From the NCBI GenBank assembly GCA_028824125.1, contig JAPPES010000119.1:1-53290 (forward strand): DNA of 53,290 nucleotides, in the 5' to 3' direction. Positions within the stretch are counted from its first letter, which is position 1, and each line of letters starts with the position of its first letter. The DNA is from Candidatus Poribacteria bacterium. Lineage in GTDB: Bacteria; Poribacteria; WGA-4E; WGA-3G. The notes beneath the pieces are model-generated. The model was not told the DNA's origin. It ran no database searches and saw only the letters and a program-made list of their open reading frames with translations. The translations under genes were made by a program, and so were the position numbers. Of this stretch, positions 46,685 through 53,290 are shown one piece after another.

Positions 46685-48039
46685 GTTTTTAGGAAGTTTG
46701 TGAAAATGGTTCGGTTTAGAAACCGTTCGTCATTTAATATATTTTGATGGAGTGGGATTGTGGTTTTGATGCCTTCAATCTTAAATTCGGAAAGTGCCCG
46801 CTTCAATCGGGCAATTGCTTCGTCACGATCTCTACCAGTAGCGATTAATTTTGCGACAAGTGAATCGTAGTGTGGGGGCACGGTATAACCCGTGTAGATA
46901 TACCCGTCAACGCGAATCCCGATACCACCGGGGGGTTGATAGTCTGTAACCAACCCTGGCGAAGGCATGAACTGATTCGCGGGGTCTTCAGCATTGATTC
47001 TGCATTCAATAGCATGCCCTTCAATGCGGATATCAGATTGGTTGTATCCGAGTTCTTCTCCCATTGCCAAACGAATCTGTTCTTTAATGAGATCAATACC
47101 GGTAATGCTTTCGGTGATGGTATGCTCTACCTGAATGCGCGTATTCATCTCAAGGAAATAGAATTTTTCGTCCTTATCAACGACGAACTCAATTGTCCCA
47201 GCATTTAGGTATCCTATTGACTTAGCGGCTTTGACAGCAGCTTTACAAATTTCATTCCGAAGTTTAGCTGGAATGGACGCGGCAGGTGCTTCCTCAAGTA
47301 GTTTTTGCTGTTTGCGCTGGATGGAGCATTCACGTTCTCCGAAATGGACAATATTTCCGTGAGAATCTCCCAAAACTTGTACTTCAATATGCCGGGCATC
47401 TTCAATCCATTTTTCGATGTAGACATCACTGTTGCCAAAAGCGGCTTCGCTTTCGGATTTTGCGATATGGAAAAGATTGAACAGACTGGGACGATTGTAT
47501 GCGATCCGAATGCCGCGGCCGCCACCACCAGCCGATGCCTTGATTCCGACCGGGTAACCGATTTTTTCTGCAAGTTCAGCTGCTTCTTCAGCGGTTTCAA
47601 CGGTCGCTTTTTTGTCTTTTTTTCTTTTTCTATTTTGGCTGCCGGGGACAAGTTTCAAACCTGCCTTTGCGACTGTTTCAAGGGCGCGAACCTTGTCGCC
47701 CATAATATTGAGATCGTTAATGGAAGGCCCGATAAATTTTATTTCATGTGCTTCACAGATTTCAGCGAATTGTGCATCTTCAGCGAGAAATCCGGCACCG
47801 GGGTGTATCGCATCAACATTTGCCAAGTCAGCTACAGTCGTGATATTGGCATATTTAAGATAACTATCGGTAGAAGGGGGCGGTCCGATACAGTATGCCT
47901 CATCGGCATATTTTACGTGGAGGGCGTCTTCGTCTGCTGTTGAGTAGATAGCAACAGTCTTAATATCCATGTCTTTACAAGCACGGATTACACGAATAGC
48001 TATTTCACCACGGTTTGCAATTAGTATTTTTTGAAACAT
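46681..48039 (-). CDS. accC: acetyl-CoA carboxylase, biotin carboxylase subunit
   Basis: 452 residues. Carboxylates the biotin on AccB using ATP and bicarbonate, the first step of fatty acid synthesis. ILIANRGEIAIRVIRACKD, the Gly-rich ATP loop KASAGGGGRGIRI, ECSIQRKQQKLLEEAPA and EMNTRIQVEHTITE are complete. A lysine-rich insertion (NRKRKKDKKATVET, near residue 150) interrupts the usual sequence before the ATP-grasp loop. ATG start four bases after accB. Confidence 0.97.
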   Translation of the reverse strand: MFQKILIANRGEIAIRVIRACKDMDIKTVAIYSTADEDALHVKYADEAYCIGPPPSTDSYLKYANITTVADLANVDAIHPGAGFLAEDAQFAEICEAHEIKFIGPSINDLNIMGDKVRALETVAKAGLKLVPGSQNRKRKKDKKATVETAEEAAELAEKIGYPVGIKASAGGGGRGIRIAYNRPSLFNLFHIAKSESEAAFGNSDVYIEKWIEDARHIEVQVLGDSHGNIVHFGERECSIQRKQQKLLEEAPAASIPAKLRNEICKAAVKAAKSIGYLNAGTIEFVVDKDEKFYFLEMNTRIQVEHTITESITGIDLIKEQIRLAMGEELGYNQSDIRIEGHAIECRINAEDPANQFMPSPGLVTDYQPPGGIGIRVDGYIYTGYTVPPHYDSLVAKLIATGRDRDEAIARLKRALSEFKIEGIKTTIPLHQNILNDERFLNRTIFTNFLKT

Positions 48040-48043
48040 AGCC

Positions 48044-48532
48044 CTAAGTTTGCCTCACTCGAAAGAGGGGTTGATTGTATTCAACAGCTTCACCATCTTC
48101 TACAAGAATTTCAAGAATTTCACAATTGAAAGGTGCCTCAACGTCGTTAAAAGTTTTCATGACTTCAAGCGTAGCTAACGAAGCACCTGCTGTAACAGTA
48201 TCACCGATTTCGATAAATGGCGGTTCATCAGGTGCTGGTGACCGATAAAAACGAGCAGGCATCGGTGAGCGAATTATGTCGTCCCCTGCTTCGTTTTCCG
48301 TGACGAGTGTTGGTGCGGCAGTATTCGGATTGGCAAGTGCAGAGGAGACAACTGATTGAGCAGTTGTGCGCGAAATTTCTATCTCGACTTCCCCGTCTCG
48401 AATCCGAACCGTTGCCAAATCCGATTTCTCCGCAATTGCAATGAGGGCTTCAAGACGTTGTAGGAGAGGGTCAGGAATAACTTCTGTATCAGCGGAAGAG
48501 TCAACTTTCTCACTTTGCTTTTTTTGTTTCAT
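48044..48532 (-). CDS. accB: biotin carboxyl carrier protein
   Basis: 162 residues. The biotinyl domain ends the protein with EVMKTFN, where K126 is the attachment lysine, and with the thumb region PMPARFYRSPAPDEPPFIEIGD. The N-terminal 80 residues are a charged helix and linker. It lies between efp and accC with three- to four-base gaps, the widely conserved efp-accB-accC order. Confidence 0.96.
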   Translation of the reverse strand: MKQKKQSEKVDSSADTEVIPDPLLQRLEALIAIAEKSDLATVRIRDGEVEIEISRTTAQSVVSSALANPNTAAPTLVTENEAGDDIIRSPMPARFYRSPAPDEPPFIEIGDTVTAGASLATLEVMKTFNDVEAPFNCEILEILVEDGEAVEYNQPLFRVRQT

Positions 48533-48535
48533 GTT

Positions 48536-49093
48536 TTAAACCCTTTCAACGTATTTCCCGGTCCGCGTGTCAACTTTAATGACGGTTTCGTTTTTCACAA
48601 AGAGCGGGACATTTACGACAGCACCGGTCTCTAATTTTGCTGTTTTTGAACCCCCACTGACAGTATCTCCCCGTAAACCGGGGTCCGTTTCAACAATTTT
48701 GAGTTCAACAAAAGTTGGGAGTACCACCGCGAGCGGTGTAGCCGCATCCATTTTTACCGTTACAGTTTCACCCTCTTTTAGGTATTTTACATTATCTCCG
48801 AGCAGTGTTTCAGGAAGTTCATGTTGGTCAAAAGTCTCATTATCCATAAACCATAACGTACCTCCTTCACTATAGAGAAACTGCATTTCTTGGTCAGTGA
48901 GACGGACAGTTTCAATAGTGTCATTTGCCCTGAAGGTGCGATCAAGTACTGCGCCATCAGATACACGTTTAATTTTAGTTCGAGTGAACGCGCCTCCTTT
49001 ACCGGGTTTCACAGGATGACAGTCTACAATCGTGTAGACAACATCATCAAGCCGGATGACTAATCCATTTCGTAAATCTTTTAAGGCTGCCAT
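48536..49093 (-). CDS. efp: translation elongation factor P
   Basis: 185 residues in three beta domains. It relieves ribosome stalling at proline runs. The tip of domain I is KPGKGGAF with K32 as the likely modified residue, and the C-terminal signature DTRTGKYVERV is intact. ATG with AGAAAGGAA upstream. A possible promoter (TTCAGG, 16 bases, TATAAA on the minus strand near 49140-49167) lies about 50-75 bp upstream. Confidence 0.97.
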   Translation of the reverse strand: MAALKDLRNGLVIRLDDVVYTIVDCHPVKPGKGGAFTRTKIKRVSDGAVLDRTFRANDTIETVRLTDQEMQFLYSEGGTLWFMDNETFDQHELPETLLGDNVKYLKEGETVTVKMDAATPLAVVLPTFVELKIVETDPGLRGDTVSGGSKTAKLETGAVVNVPLFVKNETVIKVDTRTGKYVERV

Positions 49094-49244
49094 TAAATTT
49101 CCTTTCTAAAAAAGCGAAGTATATATTTCGATTTGTGTTTTATAGTAGATTTTAGAATTACCTGAACACTTTTGATCTATGCGTTTAGCAAACCTAACGG
49201 ACTGCATGTGTTGTCTCACAACTATTAGGTTGTATTCCGTTTCT

Positions 49245-49265
49245 GCACAACCTAACAGGTTGTGC
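49245..49265 (-). terminator. hairpin downstream of the zeta-like pair
   Basis: gcacaacc-taaca-ggttgtgc, a perfect 8-bp stem about 20 bp beyond the stop of the 70-residue gene. No U-run. A related half-site (acaactattaggttgt) lies 30 bp further on. Confidence 0.45.
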
Positions 49266-49286
49266 TACAGATTAGATATTGTGTTC

Positions 49287-49499
49287 TCATCTGTCTCCTT
49301 CTTTCGATAACGGATACGGGTCTTCCTTCGTCAATTCACCATTTGGCAGTTCATAGTAGAGATGCCCGTTAATATCATACACATTCGGGATGCCTTTTTT
49401 GCGGTTTTCTTCTTGTGCCCTTTTCGCAGCCCGAATACCAATCCGCAGCATCTCATCCGCCGATTCATGGGTTTCAAGACTTAATTTGTCGTTATGCAT
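49287..49499 (-). CDS. small protein coupled to zeta-like kinase
   Basis: 70 residues, soluble, no recognised domain. The N-terminal half is helical and charged (SADEMLRIGIRAAKRAQEENRKK) and the C-terminal half is Tyr/Pro-rich (GHLYYELPNGELTKEDPYP). Its ATG overlaps the kinase stop as TAATG, so translation is coupled. Size and position would suit an antitoxin or regulator; nothing in the sequence proves it. Confidence 0.7.
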   Translation of the reverse strand: MHNDKLSLETHESADEMLRIGIRAAKRAQEENRKKGIPNVYDINGHLYYELPNGELTKEDPYPLSKEGDR

Positions 49500-50086
49500 T
49501 ATGTGCCTCCATTGTGAATGTCTTGCATAAATATTTTAAAGAAAGTTTCATTAATCACCTTAACTTCTTTACCCTCACCTGAAGCGATTTTCTGAGGATG
49601 TTCACCAGAATTGTAGAACAGATGCCACAGATCCACCATATCCTTGTAAGTATACCAAAAGTTGCGCTTGCTCCGATAAAACCGACGCACGACATCTTCC
49701 GTTGGCACATGGTGTCCGCCCGCCTGCACACGATTTCGCACACGCGCAACACTTGTCTCAGGTGATTTGAGAAAAATAAAAACAATGGTAACCGTCCAAC
49801 CGGCACTTTTTAATTGAGAGATAGTTCTTGCAAATCCTTTACCTGCAAGCGTCACCTCTACAATAAAATCTGTCCCTGCTTGGATAAGTTCCTGGATTTC
49901 TTGTATAAAAAGTCTTCCAGCTTGAACTTTAACGCTGTCCATCTCCTCTGGTCTGGATACCAGTCTTTCCGCGATCGCATCGGCACTGATATACACAGAG
50001 CTCTCTGACTCGCGGAGATATTCGGACACAAAAGTCGTTTTTCCGGACCCGTTTGGACCGGCTATGATTATTACATTTTTCGACAA
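49499..50086 (-). CDS. zeta-toxin-like P-loop kinase
   Basis: 195 residues. Walker A GPNGSGKTT is at residues 10-18, followed by YISADAIAERL, DFIVEVTLAGKG and FLKSPETSVARVRNRVQAGGHHVP, the order seen in zeta-like kinases related to those acting on UDP-sugars or nucleotides. Start TTG with AGAAGG upstream. The first 85 bp and the upstream 110 bp are duplicated at 51255-51436. Toxin function is possible, but chromosomal homologues of this type are not always toxins. Confidence 0.85.
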   Translation of the reverse strand: MSKNVIIIAGPNGSGKTTFVSEYLRESESSVYISADAIAERLVSRPEEMDSVKVQAGRLFIQEIQELIQAGTDFIVEVTLAGKGFARTISQLKSAGWTVTIVFIFLKSPETSVARVRNRVQAGGHHVPTEDVVRRFYRSKRNFWYTYKDMVDLWHLFYNSGEHPQKIASGEGKEVKVINETFFKIFMQDIHNGGT

Positions 50087-50196
50087 GGTACTACCTTCTA
50101 ACTTTTTAGTCCTACTTCCGTATCAACATCTTCCGTGTAGCAGAAAATTCGCCTGCTGTTTTTTAATGTATAAAAATACAAACCGCTTGCATCAGA
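50002..50196. repeat. direct repeat flanking Uma2 copy 2, left copy
   Basis: About 195 bp, high identity to 51255-51436. It covers the start of the zeta-like gene (intact here), the 25 bp gap and the end of a dockerin-type gene (broken here). Confidence 0.85.
50112..50192 (-). pseudogene. remnant of a dockerin-protein C-terminus
   Basis: Reads ASGLYFYTLK, then one extra A in an A-run, then TAGEFSATRKMLIRK-stop, matching the last 25 residues of the protein at 51364-53290. No coding sequence leads into it; pncB-derived sequence abuts it at 50193. Confidence 0.8.
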
Positions 50197-50249
50197 TTTG
50201 GAAAATAATACATCAATTCTCTGTCTATGACAACGGAATTAAGAACGTT
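50193..50249 (-). pseudogene. pncB-derived fragment after Uma2 copy 2
   Basis: 57 bp matching the pncB segment around 43575-43633 (cagatttggaaaat...attaag). As at copy 1, it includes the stop codon of the Uma2 gene. Confidence 0.75.
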
Positions 50250-51072
50250 TAGGCAGTTGTGCCCGGAGACGTTCTAACTCGGTTTCTAACGCCTGTCGCC
50301 GTTCCGATTCTTCTCTTACTTGCATTTCTGCTTCTTCAGCACGCGCTTCTGCTTCTTCAGCACGCGCTTCTGCTTCCATTCGTAGGTGCTGTTCTTGTTC
50401 TCGCAGGTGTTCTTCCTCCACAGATGTGTTTATCGGGGTGCCATCCGGCAGGGACGGGCGCAAAAGCCTAACGTGCGTATCAAGTTGATCCTCCCACCGA
50501 AACCAGAGTTTGAGTGCCTCACTGAACAAGCCACCCGCCGCATCCGGCACTATTTCAACAATATCACCAGAAGCACACCGCCGCCACCCAAAAAACTCCG
50601 CAGGTTTATCCATCTCAGGTTGATGAATAAAGAACTCTTGAACTCCCATCTCTTTCAGATAGACGCGCACCTTTTCATGACGATCTTGATCCGCTGTCGC
50701 ATCTGAGAGAAACTCAAACACTGCTACAGGCACCGCTCCTTCAGACCACGTATAAAATGAACGCCGCAATGGATACTTCTTAACTCCAAACACTACGAAA
50801 ATATCAGGCGCAACTACCTTCGTGATGTCTCCTTCTTCATAATAGATAAAGTTGTCGTTACCGATGTGAACGTATTTATTAATCCTAAAATACCGAAAAA
50901 GTTGGTCATAAAATATGTTTATCTGCAAACCGTGAAATTCTGTTGCTGGCATCGGCTCATCGTCCTCGTAAGGATAACCTTCTATGTATATAGTCGGTTT
51001 CCCATGCGCTATCGGAAAGGTGGGCATATATTTTCTTTGCTTGAAGGCAAAGTCCGTTAGGGTATTCATCAT
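50239..51072 (-). CDS. Uma2-family (DUF820) PD-(D/E)XK nuclease, copy 2
   Basis: 277 residues (or 276 from the second Met). Core motifs match copy 1: VAPDIFVVFG, PVAVFEFLSDATADQDRHEK and YLKEMGVQEFFIHQPEM. The C-terminal coiled coil is eight residues longer through an extra EQEQHLR-type unit, then RRQALETELERLRAQL as in copy 1. Upstream and downstream it carries pieces of pncB sequence although pncB is 5 kb away, so the gene was copied together with its former flanks. Confidence 0.9.
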   Translation of the reverse strand: MMNTLTDFAFKQRKYMPTFPIAHGKPTIYIEGYPYEDDEPMPATEFHGLQINIFYDQLFRYFRINKYVHIGNDNFIYYEEGDITKVVAPDIFVVFGVKKYPLRRSFYTWSEGAVPVAVFEFLSDATADQDRHEKVRVYLKEMGVQEFFIHQPEMDKPAEFFGWRRCASGDIVEIVPDAAGGLFSEALKLWFRWEDQLDTHVRLLRPSLPDGTPINTSVEEEHLREQEQHLRMEAEARAEEAEARAEEAEMQVREESERRQALETELERLRAQLPKRS

Positions 51073-51121
51073 TTCCTCCCTGGTATGTCAGAGCAAACAT
51101 GTCTCTCATCACGACTTACGT

Positions 51122-51163
51122 GTTTTCATTGCTATTCTGTTCTCAACCTGAATGCATTTCAAC
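51122..51163 (-). pseudogene. pncB end and leader upstream of Uma2 copy 2
   Basis: gttctcaacctgaatgcatt and neighbouring bases match the last 28 bp of pncB plus the pncB-Uma2 gap at 43445-43487. The rest of the leader up to the Uma2 start is also related. Confidence 0.7.
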
Positions 51164-51174
51164 TAGTGTTCTGT

Positions 51175-51339
51175 CTACACTAAAATTGCGGGTCGTGTCA
51201 GTAGGCGGGAATCGAAGTTCCTGCCTCCCCTAAGCAGTCCATCGGTAGACGCGATCTCTGACTCGCGGAGATATTCGGACACAAAAGTCGTTTTTCCGGA
51301 CCCGTTTGGACCGGCTATGATTATTACATTTTTACACAA
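51175..51339 (-). pseudogene. truncated 5' copy of the zeta-like gene
   Basis: 54-codon reading frame with TTG start and the same AGAAGG ribosome site as the full gene. It keeps the Walker A loop (GPNGSGKTT) through EYLRESE, then runs into unrelated sequence with a small hairpin (51203-51224) and a stop. If translated it would be a short P-loop peptide. Confidence 0.75.
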
Positions 51340-51436
51340 GGTACTACCTTCTAACTTTTTAGTCTACTTCCGTATTAACATCTTCCGCGTAGCAGAAAAA
51401 TCCCCAGCTTTTAAGGTATAAAAATAAACACCACTT
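51255..51436. repeat. direct repeat flanking Uma2 copy 2, right copy
   Basis: Partner of 50002-50196. Here the dockerin gene end is intact and the zeta-like start is truncated, the reverse of the left copy. Confidence 0.85.
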
Positions 51437-53290
51437 GCAACAGACTCACCGAGTGCGTTTTTGCCATCCCAATGCGCCGCACGACTCTTGCCTTGATAGG
51501 TCCCGACAGGTTGATGTCCTATGTCTAACCTCCGAATCAACTTGCCATCTACAGTCCAGATCGAAATGCTAACATCCGCAGGGTTTGCCAACTGATACGG
51601 TATCCACGTCTCTGGATTGAACGGGTTCGGGTAGTTCGGTAAAAGCGCTGTCTTTTTTGGTGTCAACGCTGCCAAAAGTTGTTCTAAAAAGAAGATACCG
51701 CGTTGTGAAGCTGCATCTGTGAGGTTTAGCTGCTGTGCTTGTGCTAACCACTGCTGCACGTCTGATTTCCTAAACATGTTTGCATAGCGCGCCCAAGCTG
51801 ACGGTGCAGCGGCTTTATTCCCTAATGCGCCAGCAACCAACACAAGGTCTACAATGTCAATAACACCATCTCCGTTGACATCTGCTGGATCGTACACGTA
51901 AGTAGGAGTAAGATTCTGAAGATCATATAAGATACTACCCCAACGCTTCGTCTCAGAAGGACCTAAACCGGATGGCCACCCTACTTCGTCAAAATAAAGG
52001 AAAAGGTTCAAAATATTGATCTCTACAAGATCAGCGATATCAACAACACCATCCGCATTCACATCTCCATAAATACCTGTTGGATCTCGCCTTTTAGCAG
52101 GTTTCCCGAAACTTGCGGCGACGAGTGTTAAATCTAAAATATCTACAACGCCATCAAGATTGACATCCTCACGGAGCCGTGGCACGCCAACAATTATTGA
52201 ACTATTTTGATGGAGGTGGTAAAGATATTTTCCAACACTATCAACTAAAACTGTTTTCCCCAAGGTTAAAGTTGATTTTTTGATAGCAATGAATTCAAAC
52301 GTTAAGGTTGCAAGGGTACCATCCCCGCTAACACTGTCAGCGAGAGAGCTTGCACCGAGTATCACCTCACCTCCTTCAACGACGGGGTCTACAAAAAACG
52401 AATCATCTGGCAGAAAGTCGCCATTTGCGCTTCCTGCGTAGCGGAGTGTTGTTGAATCGAAAAGCACCTCGGCCTGATACCCAGTTACGTTTTCACCGTT
52501 GGTAATATCAATTTTAATCGTTAACTGGTCCCCGATGGCGGGGGCATCTACGGGTAATGCTGTTATGCCTACATGGGTATCAGGCGGCTCTAAGTCCCAC
52601 AAGCGAATGGTGTCGTCCAAACTCCCACTCGCCAGCATCTTTCCATCTGGACTGAAGGCTACGCTATAGACACTATCCGTATGTCCTGTGATTTTTCGTA
52701 GTTCTGTGCCTGTCTCCACATTCCACAAGCGGATGGTGTCGTCCGAACTCCCACTCGCGAGCATTTGCCCATCCGGACTGAATGCTACACTATAGACACT
52801 ATCCGTATGTCCTGTGATTTTTCGTAGTTCTGTGCCTGTCTCCACATTCCACAAGCGGATGGTGTCGTCCGAACTCCCACTCGCGAGCATTTGCCCATCC
52901 GGACTGAATGCTACACTATAGACACTATCCGTATGTCCTGTGATTTTTCGTAGTTCTGCGCCTGTCTCCACATCCCATAAGCGGATTGTGTCGTCCGAAC
53001 TCCCACTTGTGAGCATTTGCCCATCCGGACTGAACACTACGCTATAGACACTACCCGTATGTCTTGTGATTTTTCGTAGTTCTGTGCCTGTCTCCACATT
53101 CCACAAGCGGATGGTATTGTCATCACCCTGCCATTTACCACCACTCCCACTTGCAAGCATTTGCCCATCCGGACTGAACGCAACGCTCTGGACATAATCC
53201 GTATGCCCTATGATTTTTCGTAGTTCTGTGCCTGCCTCCACATTCCACAAGCGGATGGTGTCGTCCGAACTCCCACTCGCGAGCATTTGC
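51364..53290 (-). CDS. WD40-cohesin-dockerin surface protein (5' end outside window)
   Basis: At least 641 residues visible; the frame is open at the window edge. First come six WD40 repeats of about 42 residues (MLASGSSDDTIRLWNVETG / GHTDSVYSVAFSPDGQ). A cohesin-like domain follows (HVGITALPVDAPAIGDQLTI to SSIIVGV, about 130 residues). Three dockerin-type calcium loops come next (DVNLDGVVDILDL, DVNADGVVDIADL, DVNGDGVIDIVDL), then a FlgD-like sorting tail (NPFNPETWIPYQL to TRKMLIRK). Probably surface-located scaffolding or binding protein. Confidence 0.9.
   Translation of the reverse strand, partial: QMLASGSSDDTIRLWNVEAGTELRKIIGHTDYVQSVAFSPDGQMLASGSGGKWQGDDNTIRLWNVETGTELRKITRHTGSVYSVVFSPDGQMLTSGSSDDTIRLWDVETGAELRKITGHTDSVYSVAFSPDGQMLASGSSDDTIRLWNVETGTELRKITGHTDSVYSVAFSPDGQMLASGSSDDTIRLWNVETGTELRKITGHTDSVYSVAFSPDGKMLASGSLDDTIRLWDLEPPDTHVGITALPVDAPAIGDQLTIKIDITNGENVTGYQAEVLFDSTTLRYAGSANGDFLPDDSFFVDPVVEGGEVILGASSLADSVSGDGTLATLTFEFIAIKKSTLTLGKTVLVDSVGKYLYHLHQNSSIIVGVPRLREDVNLDGVVDILDLTLVAASFGKPAKRRDPTGIYGDVNADGVVDIADLVEINILNLFLYFDEVGWPSGLGPSETKRWGSILYDLQNLTPTYVYDPADVNGDGVIDIVDLVLVAGALGNKAAAPSAWARYANMFRKSDVQQWLAQAQQLNLTDAASQRGIFFLEQLLAALTPKKTALLPNYPNPFNPETWIPYQLANPADVSISIWTVDGKLIRRLDIGHQPVGTYQGKSRAAHWDGKNALGESVASGVYFYTLKAGDFSATRKMLIRK
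52655..52906 (-). repeat. near-identical 126-bp WD40-coding repeats
   Basis: Two successive units (about 52655-52780 and 52781-52906) are almost the same at DNA level, and the units beyond differ by few bases. This shows recent duplication or gene conversion within the WD40 array. Confidence 0.85.

Noticed and set aside
47305..47943. 212-residue plus-strand open frame
   Set aside because: Antisense to conserved accC codons; no domain or start signals.
51203..51224. tRNA T-arm-like sequence
   Set aside because: Only a short hairpin resembles a T-arm; no acceptor, anticodon or D-arm pairs can be drawn around it.
52600..53290. Possible CRISPR or satellite array
   Set aside because: The repeated units of about 126 bp are in frame and encode WD40 blades; no spacers.

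Overview
The window looks like a chromosomal segment of a Gram-negative (diderm) bacterium, most likely Candidatus Poribacteria or a close relative. This rests on recognition, not a search: two secreted proteins end in a FlgD-like tail with the motif NPFNPETWIPYQL, and they occur with dockerin/cohesin modules, a PhyH-family dioxygenase, Uma2 nucleases, a CRTAC1-like protein and a TolB-like propeller, a mix typical of that group. MurE carries the DNPR motif, so the peptidoglycan is probably meso-diaminopimelate type.

Region 1 (70-21759, all minus strand) is a division and cell wall (dcw) cluster. In transcription order it is rsmH, ftsL, ftsI, murE, an alpha/beta hydrolase, murF (with an N-terminal membrane domain), ddl, mraY, murD, ftsW, murG, murC, ftsQ, ftsA, ftsZ, then a radical SAM protein. 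mraZ and murB are absent and ddl sits in an unusual place. A good sigma-70 type promoter lies in the 515 bp leader of ftsZ.

Region 2 (22041-24282, plus strand) is nadD, yacG, yqeK, rsfS behind a clear promoter. It is followed by a PP2C phosphatase and a divergent M19 dipeptidase, each with a MITE-like repeat downstream. The second repeat carries another hairpin element nested inside it.

Region 3 (26798-38011) is accessory and envelope material: a frameshifted TolB-like propeller, an unknown secreted protein, a TPR protein, and a compact minus-strand set of ABC permease, ABC ATPase, outer-membrane-barrel-like protein and fused TRAP permease. After these come a small membrane protein, a PhyH dioxygenase, a possible tandem Sm/Hfq-like protein and a small winged-helix-like protein.

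Region 4 (38021-53290, minus strand) holds a 1005-residue secreted metallopeptidase with dockerin repeats and sorting tail, a fatty acid desaturase, Uma2 copy 1, pncB, a CRTAC1-like protein, accC, accB, efp, a zeta-like kinase with a coupled small gene, Uma2 copy 2, and a WD40-cohesin-dockerin protein cut by the window edge.

The most striking observation is the arrangement around the two Uma2 genes. Copy 1 lies between the real 3' end of pncB and a decayed second copy of that 3' end (about 165 bp). Copy 2 carries pieces of the same pncB sequence on both sides, and is itself bracketed by a direct repeat of about 190 bp made of the end of the dockerin gene plus the start of the zeta-like gene. 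This suggests the Uma2 gene moves as a cassette and leaves long target duplications.
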